Positions 1 to 4,680 of a stretch of DNA of 5,090 bases are shown here, piece by piece. Source of the DNA: JAQVIJ01 sp041287365 (GTDB lineage Bacteria > Desulfobacterota > Dissulfuribacteria > Dissulfuribacterales > DYLC01); the NCBI GenBank assembly GCA_041287365.1, contig JBEULL010000021.1:1-5090 (forward strand). The letters are read 5' to 3'. The position numbers and the translations under genes were made by a program. Each line of letters begins with the position of its first letter. Position 1 is the first letter of the stretch. The notes under the pieces are model-generated. The model searched no databases, was not told where the DNA came from, and worked only from the letters and a program-made list of their open reading frames with translations.

Positions 1-92
1 GGCGTCACTCTTTCCGTCCCAAATGCCTCGGCTAAAAACAACTGCATGCTCGAACCCGCGGTCTTGGGCACGTGGTCAAAAAACAGCTTCAT
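1..92 (-). CDS. Sulfotransferase family protein, N-terminal fragment (runs off left edge)
   Basis: Only the first 30 codons are visible; the rest lies beyond position 1. The fragment begins MKLFFDHVPKTAGSS. The segment HVPKTAGSS (residues 7-15) follows a short hydrophobic beta strand and matches the 5'-phosphosulfate-binding loop (P-K-T/S-A-G-T/S-S) at the N terminus of Sulfotransfer_2-type, PAPS-dependent carbohydrate sulfotransferases. Family knowledge: these enzymes move sulfate from PAPS to a sugar hydroxyl. The start is well fixed: the ATG (92-90) overlaps the TGA of the upstream glycosyltransferase (91-89) as ATGA, and GGAG lies 8 nt upstream. This arrangement implies translational coupling and a shared substrate pathway, so sulfation of the glycan made by the upstream gene is the natural inference. 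The start and the P-loop-like motif are clear. The exact subfamily and acceptor cannot be told from 30 residues. Confidence 0.8.
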   Translation of the reverse strand, partial: MKLFFDHVPKTAGSSMQLFLAEAFGTERVT

Positions 93-3000
93 TCACTTTT
101 CTCCATTATTTCAAATTCTTTAAGTGCAATGGCAAGAAAACGCTTGTCACCATTTGCTGGCTGCCTTGCATCAGGCAGTTGCAAAACAAGGCGATTCTGC
201 CCTTCACAAAAGTTTTGAGCAGGCAGTATCAACTCCTGATCAACGCCTTCAACAATGCCGTCAAACAAATTGCCACCATTAAACTCTATGGTTACACTCT
301 GCTTGCCAAGGCTGTTAAATCTCAATCGAATGGCACCACACCTCGGAACATCCTTCGAAGAGATTTCAAACTCAAGAACCGCATCCTTGCCATTCGTCCA
401 GCGAAAATCCTTTTCCGGCCCGCTCCAACCCTTTTTCCATACCAGTCTAGCACTCCTATGGTTCTGAACAATTCCAGGCTTGAGAGTGCCATCAGGCAAA
501 ATTTTATACGCCCATTTGTCATGAAGAAGAATATCCAGAAGGTTTTGGGCGCTCTGTTTCCATGTGAGATAGGGCATATTGTCAGACTTTGGGTGTCTGC
601 CTTCACGATATAGAGAAAGCCATTCCTTTATAGCCGTTGCCAGGGTTTCTGGAGAGTTGTCGTCGAGAAAATAAAAGGCATGTTCACCTGCCACCTCGCG
701 AAATACCGGAATGTCTCTGGCTATGATTGGCAGCTTGTGCTGCGCTGCCTCGATGAGGGGAAGGCCAAAGCCTTCGCCGTAAGAAGCGGCGATGAGACAG
801 GTGCAGGAGGCATAGACCTTCTCCAGGTATTCATCGCTGATACCTTCGAGCCAGAACAGGCGCTTACCAAGTTCAGGATGGGCACGCAGGCACCTTACGG
901 TCTCGGGAATGTCGCGGCGTTGCTCGTCAGGCAGATGTTTCCACCCTTCTTTGCCTACGATGACGAGATTGACATCCACTCCTTCCTTCCACAAGGTGTC
1001 GAATGCAGCAAGAGTTTGCAAATATCCCTTGCGTGGTTCGATGGTGCCTACCATCAAACAACTTGGCCTGTTATACAATTTTTCTATTATTTTTGAGGCA
1101 TTCGCAGGTAAGCCTCGCGAAGGAACGGAAGAAGCCAAGTCGGCACCAAGGTGATCCCAGGCTATTCTAAAAGGCCGTCTGCGATACGGGCAATGGCCTC
1201 CTTTAAGCCACTCTATTAGAGATTCCGCCGTGGCTTGTGAGATACATATAGCGCCATCAAGGGATGCAACGGCTTGAAGCCATGCTTCGAAATGCAATTC
1301 AGCGCCCGGCGGGAAAAAATCATGATGCGTCACAGGCAGCAAATCATACACCATAAAGTAAACATTCACCCCATATTCCCTGAAATGGGTGAATAGACCC
1401 GAGCATCCCGCTTCAACAAGCGTATTGCCTGAGATATCCAAGCCCAGAATTATATCGCCGGGCTGAAGATCGGCGATATCATCACTCAATACATCTTGTG
1501 GACATTCAAACAATCCCAATGTGTATTTTCTGGCATATTTATAATGCCAGAAGCCACCTTCATTTGACAGATATACCGGCTCGATCCGACAACCTTGAGG
1601 CGAAGCTTGAAGAAGCGCACTAATAAGAGCCCTTGTTACCCGCTCGATACCTGTTTTGAGATCGGTACGGGCCGTAGCTGTAACATCCAGCAGGAGTTGC
1701 CGGATTTTAGGCTGCGCCGGGATGGACTGTGCTATGGAATTGGCAAGAGCGACAGATTCATCTAGGGTTGGCGTGTGCCCATCAATTTTTGCAATACTCT
1801 CTACAAGATTATGACTATCTGTTTGCGGCCTGGCATAAAAATCTTCGATCGCCTCAAAATACCATTTGGCGCATTGCGATGGGTTATGGCGAGTTCGAAT
1901 TATATCCTTTGCCTTATCACCCAATGAGCGGCGCAATCCTTCATCATTCCAAAGGGTCTCCAGCGCCCGAACAAGCTCAGCGTCTTCGAACTCATCGGAA
2001 AACATATATACGGCGTCTTGAGGCAACTCAGCCATGGATCCATTCGCATTAACGATAGTAGGGAGGCCATAGTTCATGCAATCCAGAACAGCGGCAGAGG
2101 TTTCGCCACGTGAAAGGGTTCTTAACTGAACGGCCAGGTCGGCGCAGGCCAGATATGTGCGAAATGCAGGCGCATCCACCCAGCCGGTTATGCGGATACG
2201 AGGTCCGATGCCGCTTGATTGGATGGCGGCATCAAGCTGTCTTCCATAATCGCCGCCGTGATTTTGACCGACAAAGATTAGCCGGCAACGCTTGTCTTTT
2301 GCAAGCTTGGATGAAAGCCATGCCTTTAACAGTCTATGGTTAAGTTTTGTTGGATTGAGAGCGCCAAAACTGCAAATAACGAAATCGTCTGAAGATATAT
2401 TGAGTTCTTTTCGTGCTGCGCTACGGTCACTCTGTGCAGCCAGAGTTCGGAGAAGCGGAATGACCGTCCATGATTTTCCTGCGGAGTCTCCATACCATTT
2501 TTTTGCAAGGACTCTGGAATATTCGGAATGGACGATGACGCCTTTTGCATTTTGAAGCACATGAAGATTGCATGGATACTTCCATTTCACAGCGTCTGTA
2601 TCCTTTGCATGGAAGCGTTCTTCAACGGCCTTGTATCCATGGCTGTGATAGAGTATCTGAGCCCAATGACGGGGTTTGATGTTCTGCCACTCCATATATG
2701 CTATGACACTGGAGAGAAAAAAATCGTGGAGCACAATTACTCCAGGCAGTTCTTCAAGCAGGTCAAACATGTGTATATGAAAGGGAGAGTTGCCGATATG
2801 ATAAAGCACCCTGTCATAATCGCTGCTATGGCTCCTGAGCCACTGAACATCTCTAATGGTCAATTTTTTCTTTATCCAGTTGTCTGTCACATCATTTTGC
2901 GCCACAATGACATCAATATTGTAATAGCGTGAAAGTTCGGGAAGAAGTTCAGCGCTGTAGTCACTGATGCCGGAACGTTCAGGCGAAAGAGGTGAGATGT

Positions 3001-4276
3001 AGGCAAGTCTGGGAAGGCTGCTGCCGGACAAAACAACAGAATTGGAAGGCTTAACCTTTGAAATATACATTTCCCATATTGAAACAGCACCCTTGGCGCT
3101 TCTATCCCATGAAAATCTTTTTGCCTGTTCAAGACCATACCGCTTCAACTCTTCACAAAAGCTTTTGTTCTCAAGCACTTGCGCCATCTTCGCTGCCATT
3201 GCACTCACATCAAATGGGTCGAACAACGCCTCATCAAAACCGATGACCTCCGGCAGGCTGGAGGTGTTGGCGCCGATCACCGCTGCGCCGCAGGCCATGG
3301 CCTCCAGGGCTGGCAGGCCAAAGCCTTCGTGCCAGGAAGGAAAGACAAAGAGGGCACACAGGTTGTAGAGCTGGACAAGCTCATCGTCTGTTATGTAGCC
3401 GGTAAACAGCAGCTCGCCTTCTTTTAAGCCGGCTTTACTGGCAAGCTGTCGCAAGCGGACAATGTCGCCATCAGGCATCTTGCCGGCAAGGACGAGCTGA
3501 TAGCACTTGCGCAGGCCTTGCGGCAGAGCGGCATAGGCCTCGATGAGCCGGGGCAGGTTTTTACGCTCATCTGCGGCGCCGGTACAGAGCACGAACGGGC
3601 GCTGAATACCGAATTTCTGCTGAAGCGCTCTGGCCGTGGCTTCAGGAATGGCTTGGGGCTGAAAGTGCGCGTCAATGGCGCTGGAGATATTGATCGCCCT
3701 TTCCTCTGCAATGCCAAGGGCACCAACGGCCTCCTGCCGGGAGTAGTCAGAGATCGCGAGAAACAAGGCCGCCCGCTTGAGGAATCCGATCTTGCGCAAG
3801 TAATATTGCTCATAACGGGGGTTGGGCTTCAGATAATGGTCAGGGTTCAGCAGCGGAATGAGGTCATAAAGGGTCACGCTCACCGGCGTTTGCGTGTCAA
3901 ATCGCCCGATACTGGTGACGGCGTCATCCACATATCCTTCAAACAGGCTACAGATGTGAATCAAATCCGGCTTTAGACTGGCAAGAAAGGCCTCGCGCAA
4001 CAGTTCCGCGACCTCACGCCGGCTGTCGTTACCTGGCTGACATTCACGCACAGGACCAGGCGCATGCCATACACGAATATTTTCTTGAGGCAAGAGCCCG
4101 TCAAATTCCGCACGAATAGGCTCTATGGTATCAGGAAACAGGCCTGAAAGCGCCAGAATTACCTCGTGCCCGCCACGATTTCGCACAACTGCCTTGGCAA
4201 ACGACATGGTATAGCGGCCGATGCCGCGAAAACGGCTCTCTGTCTGCGCCCCCTGCATGTCGATGACGATACGCAT
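89..4276 (-). CDS. Giant three-domain family-4 glycosyltransferase with C-terminal beta-rich module
   Basis: A 1395-residue protein that probably transfers several sugars in sequence during synthesis of a surface polysaccharide from nucleotide-sugar donors. Three GT-B/GT4-like units lie in tandem: about 1-405, 421-815 and 857-1252, then a beta-rich tail (about 1266-1395). Units 1 and 3 carry the basic donor-phosphate residues (R238-K239; R1082-K1083) and a full E-x7-E motif (E317/E325; E1168/E1176). Unit 2 lacks a canonical E-x7-E. A single GT4 enzyme is usually 350-420 residues, so this is a triple fusion; comparable fusions include the WbdA-type polymerising mannosyltransferases, but the sugar specificity here is unknown and no symbol is given. 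No signal peptide or membrane segment is evident, so a cytoplasmic, perhaps membrane-associated, location is likely. The ATG has purine-rich AGGGG 5 nt upstream (4282-4286). The stop overlaps the sulfotransferase start. The reading frame is intact throughout. Confidence 0.93.
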   Translation of the reverse strand: MRIVIDMQGAQTESRFRGIGRYTMSFAKAVVRNRGGHEVILALSGLFPDTIEPIRAEFDGLLPQENIRVWHAPGPVRECQPGNDSRREVAELLREAFLASLKPDLIHICSLFEGYVDDAVTSIGRFDTQTPVSVTLYDLIPLLNPDHYLKPNPRYEQYYLRKIGFLKRAALFLAISDYSRQEAVGALGIAEERAINISSAIDAHFQPQAIPEATARALQQKFGIQRPFVLCTGAADERKNLPRLIEAYAALPQGLRKCYQLVLAGKMPDGDIVRLRQLASKAGLKEGELLFTGYITDDELVQLYNLCALFVFPSWHEGFGLPALEAMACGAAVIGANTSSLPEVIGFDEALFDPFDVSAMAAKMAQVLENKSFCEELKRYGLEQAKRFSWDRSAKGAVSIWEMYISKVKPSNSVVLSGSSLPRLAYISPLSPERSGISDYSAELLPELSRYYNIDVIVAQNDVTDNWIKKKLTIRDVQWLRSHSSDYDRVLYHIGNSPFHIHMFDLLEELPGVIVLHDFFLSSVIAYMEWQNIKPRHWAQILYHSHGYKAVEERFHAKDTDAVKWKYPCNLHVLQNAKGVIVHSEYSRVLAKKWYGDSAGKSWTVIPLLRTLAAQSDRSAARKELNISSDDFVICSFGALNPTKLNHRLLKAWLSSKLAKDKRCRLIFVGQNHGGDYGRQLDAAIQSSGIGPRIRITGWVDAPAFRTYLACADLAVQLRTLSRGETSAAVLDCMNYGLPTIVNANGSMAELPQDAVYMFSDEFEDAELVRALETLWNDEGLRRSLGDKAKDIIRTRHNPSQCAKWYFEAIEDFYARPQTDSHNLVESIAKIDGHTPTLDESVALANSIAQSIPAQPKIRQLLLDVTATARTDLKTGIERVTRALISALLQASPQGCRIEPVYLSNEGGFWHYKYARKYTLGLFECPQDVLSDDIADLQPGDIILGLDISGNTLVEAGCSGLFTHFREYGVNVYFMVYDLLPVTHHDFFPPGAELHFEAWLQAVASLDGAICISQATAESLIEWLKGGHCPYRRRPFRIAWDHLGADLASSVPSRGLPANASKIIEKLYNRPSCLMVGTIEPRKGYLQTLAAFDTLWKEGVDVNLVIVGKEGWKHLPDEQRRDIPETVRCLRAHPELGKRLFWLEGISDEYLEKVYASCTCLIAASYGEGFGLPLIEAAQHKLPIIARDIPVFREVAGEHAFYFLDDNSPETLATAIKEWLSLYREGRHPKSDNMPYLTWKQSAQNLLDILLHDKWAYKILPDGTLKPGIVQNHRSARLVWKKGWSGPEKDFRWTNGKDAVLEFEISSKDVPRCGAIRLRFNSLGKQSVTIEFNGGNLFDGIVEGVDQELILPAQNFCEGQNRLVLQLPDARQPANGDKRFLAIALKEFEIMEKSE
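92..481 (-). other. C-terminal beta-rich module of the glycosyltransferase (residues 1266-1395)
   Basis: After unit 3 the sequence changes to alternating hydrophobic strands. KKGWSGPEKDFRWTNGK (1281-1297) is followed by LEFEIS, IRLRFN, VTIEFNG, QELILP, RLVLQLP and LAIALKEFEI. This pattern suggests a beta-sandwich of carbohydrate-binding type. Similar GW..PE...RW modules are, as I recall, attached to some polysaccharide-related enzymes; I cannot assign a specific family. It could hold the growing glycan chain or set its length. The fold assignment is inference from strand periodicity. Confidence 0.55.
101..104 (-). promoter_or_regulatory. Ribosome binding site of the sulfotransferase gene
   Basis: GGAG on the minus strand, inside the last codons of the glycosyltransferase gene, sits 8 nt before the ATG at 92-90. 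It supports that start and the ATGA coupling with the upstream stop codon. Confidence 0.6.
521..1708 (-). other. GT4 unit 3 of the glycosyltransferase (residues 857-1252)
   Basis: IRQLLLDVTATAR followed by KTGIERVTRAL (874-884) is the N-terminal strand and G-I-x-R-V helix seen in many GT4 units. VYDLLPVTHHDFF (976-988) matches the YDLIP motif of unit 1. VGTIEPRKGY (1076-1085) gives the basic pair R1082-K1083, and YGEGFGLPLIEAA (1166-1178) gives a full E-x7-E (E1168, E1176). The unit looks catalytically complete. A linker of roughly 40 residues (about 816-856), predicted mostly helical by eye, joins it to unit 2. Confidence 0.87.
1832..3016 (-). other. GT4-like unit 2 of the glycosyltransferase (residues 421-815), degenerate motif
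   Basis: Begins RLAYISPLSPERSGISDYS, a GT-B N-terminal strand and loop. VIVLHDFFLSS (513-523) and VIVHSEYSR (580-588) fit the expected N-terminal fold positions, and FGALNPTK (637-644) corresponds to the phosphate-binding region with K644. The E-x7-E segment is RGETSAAVLDCMNYG: aligned to unit 1, the first Glu position is G724 with E725 one place later, and the second Glu is D732. The GETS...LDC variant seems familiar from middle or C-terminal units of fused GT4 proteins, recalled rather than searched. It may be active with altered geometry or may have a structural role. Confidence 0.8.
3062..4276 (-). other. GT4 unit 1 of the glycosyltransferase (residues 1-405)
   Basis: Starts MRIVIDMQGAQ followed by the RFRGIGRY loop, which is the N-terminal strand and glycine-rich loop of GT-B enzymes. 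VTLYDLIPLL (about 134-143) and FLAISDYSR (172-180) mark the end of the acceptor-side Rossmann fold. TGAADERKN (232-240) supplies the basic pair that binds donor phosphate. HEGFGLPALEAMACG (316-330) is a textbook E-x7-E donor-sugar motif (E317, E325). All expected catalytic features are present, so this unit should be active. Confidence 0.88.
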
Positions 4277-4299
4277 TTATTCCCCTCTCCCCTCGTTCA

Positions 4300-4339
4300 A
4301 GGGAGGTTCCCAAAATTTCTAATTTTTTGAAACCTCCCT
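4300..4339 (-). repeat. Inverted repeat (hairpin) upstream of the glycosyltransferase start
   Basis: AGGGAGGTT at 4300-4308 on the plus strand is matched by AACCTCCCT at 4331-4339, a perfect 9-bp stem. The 22-nt loop can pair further inside (4312-4315 with 4324-4327). The stem ends 24 nt before the glycosyltransferase ATG. There is no trailing T-run on either strand, which argues against an intrinsic terminator. Confidence 0.6.
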
Positions 4340-4371
4340 CTAAAAAATCATTCTATTTTTTGAGACTTCCC
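4322..4371. repeat. Pair of 17-bp imperfect direct repeats
   Basis: Copy 1 is ATTTTTTGAAACCTCCC (4322-4338) and copy 2 is ATTTTTTGAGACTTCCC (4355-4371), identical at 15 of 17 positions and 33 bp apart start to start. Between them AAAAAAT (4342-4348) is the exact inverse of the T-tract ATTTTTT (4355-4361). Copy 1 also forms one arm of the hairpin. Possible protein-binding repeats or remnants of a small mobile or intergenic repeat; function unknown. Confidence 0.55.
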
Positions 4372-4406
4372 ATTTTTTATTGCCATTGGCCTCCCAATAC
4401 AGCCTC

Positions 4407-4548
4407 TCACTTGTTGCGGCCCTCTTCATCGATGAGGCGGTCAACGGCCTCTCGAATGAGTTCGCTCTGCTTTTTTTCAAACAGTCTTAGCAATGGCAGC
4501 CAGTTTGTCGCGCTGATGATCTGTCAGGTATATCTGCGTTCGTACCAT
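4407..4548 (-). pseudogene. Ribbon-helix-helix (CopG/VapB-like) antitoxin, frameshifted
   Basis: The reading frame opens MVRTQIYLTDHQRDKLAAIA and then hits TGA (4477-4479) after codon 23 (GTT, 4480-4482). Skipping one base restores the second half in the +1 frame: KKQSELIREAVDRLIDEE to a TGA at 4407-4409. Together these give about 46 residues with a complete ribbon-helix-helix fold: the RTQIYL DNA-binding strand, helix 1 (DHQRDKLAAIAK) and helix 2 (QSELIREAVDRL). The total of 142 nt is 47 codons plus one extra base, so a single-base insertion, for example TT to TTT at 4479-4481, explains the break. Family knowledge: such proteins repress their own promoter and neutralise a PIN-type toxin through a longer C-terminal tail. 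Here the tail and any toxin are missing. A sequencing or assembly error next to the 7-base A/T run (4471-4477) is possible. Confidence 0.82.
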
Positions 4549-4553
4549 GCTTG

Positions 4554-4559
4554 ACCTCC
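4554..4559 (-). promoter_or_regulatory. Strong ribosome binding site of the antitoxin relic
   Basis: GGAGGT on the minus strand lies 5 nt before the ATG at 4548-4546. The near-perfect Shine-Dalgarno match and spacing fix the start of the broken ribbon-helix-helix gene and show that it was once a functional gene. Confidence 0.8.
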
Positions 4560-4564
4560 AATGT

Positions 4565-4576
4565 GATGTATACATC
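4565..4576. promoter_or_regulatory. Palindromic operator candidate GATGTATACATC
   Basis: A perfect 12-bp palindrome centred between 4570 and 4571. It lies just upstream of the relic's Shine-Dalgarno and overlaps the start site expected about 7 nt after the predicted -10 box. Family knowledge: ribbon-helix-helix antitoxins bind short palindromes, often with a TGTATACA-like core, in their own promoters. A wider GTGAT/ATCAC pair (4563-4567 and 4587-4591) partly frames the site. Autoregulation is inferred from position and symmetry. Confidence 0.6.
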
Positions 4577-4579
4577 TAT

Positions 4580-4607
4580 ATTGTAGATCACAAATATTTC
4601 CTGTCAC
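4580..4607 (-). promoter_or_regulatory. Sigma-70-like promoter of the antitoxin relic
   Basis: On the minus strand, GTGACA (4602-4607; 5 of 6 to TTGACA) and TACAAT (4580-4585; 5 of 6 to TATAAT) are separated by 16 bp. Transcription would begin near 4573, inside the 12-bp palindrome, a standard layout for repression. With no clear terminator downstream, this promoter could also supply transcript to the glycosyltransferase operon. Confidence 0.55.
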
Positions 4608-4621
4608 AGCCAATGTCACAG
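4602..4621. repeat. Short direct repeat TGTCACAG x2
   Basis: TGTCACAG occurs at 4602-4609 and again at 4614-4621, 12 bp start to start. The first copy covers the predicted -35 box. It may be a binding site for a second regulator or chance; it is short. Confidence 0.35.
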
Positions 4622-4637
4622 CGCCTCCCACCGCTTT

Positions 4638-4659
4638 CTCAAACTCGCCTCAAATCCGC
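4638..4659. repeat. Tandem 11-bp repeat after the nuclease-family gene
   Basis: CTCAAACTCGC (4638-4648) is followed directly by CTCAAATCCGC (4649-4659), identical at 9 of 11 positions. It lies 22 bp past the stop of the PD-(D/E)XK gene in its 3' flank. No hairpin with a T-run is seen here, so it is not a recognisable terminator. Confidence 0.4.
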
Positions 4660-4680
4660 CTCGACCAGGAGCAAAATTTT

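Larger units (their letters stand above)
4277..4406 (-). promoter_or_regulatory. AT-rich leader of the glycosyltransferase operon
   Basis: This gap between the antitoxin relic and the glycosyltransferase start holds no convincing gene. It carries several A6/T6 tracts, two 17-bp direct repeats and a hairpin (listed separately). AGGGG at 4282-4286, in a purine-rich GAGGGGAGAGGGG stretch, is the likely ribosome binding site. TAGAAT (minus strand, 4350-4355) matches a -10 box at 5 of 6 bases, but its -35 position is only an A-tract, so any local promoter is weak or unproven. No T-run follows a stem, so I see no standard terminator and transcription from upstream could pass through. Confidence 0.45.

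Noticed and set aside
23..613. Plus-strand open frame of 196 codons at the left end
   Set aside because: It is antisense to both the sulfotransferase start and the glycosyltransferase tail, and its composition shows no recognisable domain or good ribosome binding site.
2528..2932. Plus-strand open frame of 134 codons within the middle GT unit
   Set aside because: It is antisense to the coding strand, and its hydrophobic stretches reflect reverse-complemented codons rather than a real membrane protein.
3518..3976. Plus-strand open frame of 152 codons inside the glycosyltransferase gene
   Set aside because: It is entirely antisense to a well-supported GT4 unit with clear motifs. Its length follows from the high GC of this segment.
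4300..4339. Intrinsic terminator between the relic and the glycosyltransferase
   Set aside because: The 9-bp stem has a 22-nt loop and is not followed by a T-run in the minus-strand transcript; the next bases are TTGAACG.
4348..4386. A 12-codon frame (ATG at 4384-4386) with GGGAGG 3 nt upstream, possible leader peptide
   Set aside because: The spacing to the ATG is short, the peptide (MAIKNGKSQKIE) has no run of regulatory codons, and it lies in an AT-rich repeat region where such frames arise by chance.
4470..4482. Programmed frameshift at GTT TGA A (resembling the prfB CTT TGA C site) or at the dnaX-like A AAA AAG heptamer
   Set aside because: A +1 shift would restore the frame, but Val tRNA would pair poorly with the shifted UUU codon and no stimulatory Shine-Dalgarno lies just upstream. 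The slippery heptamer comes after the TGA, so it cannot bypass it. Ribbon-helix-helix antitoxins are not known to use recoding.
4327..4554. Plus-strand open frame of 75 codons across the antitoxin relic
   Set aside because: It is antisense to the ribbon-helix-helix gene, has no family resemblance, and is explained as the shadow of the minus-strand codons.
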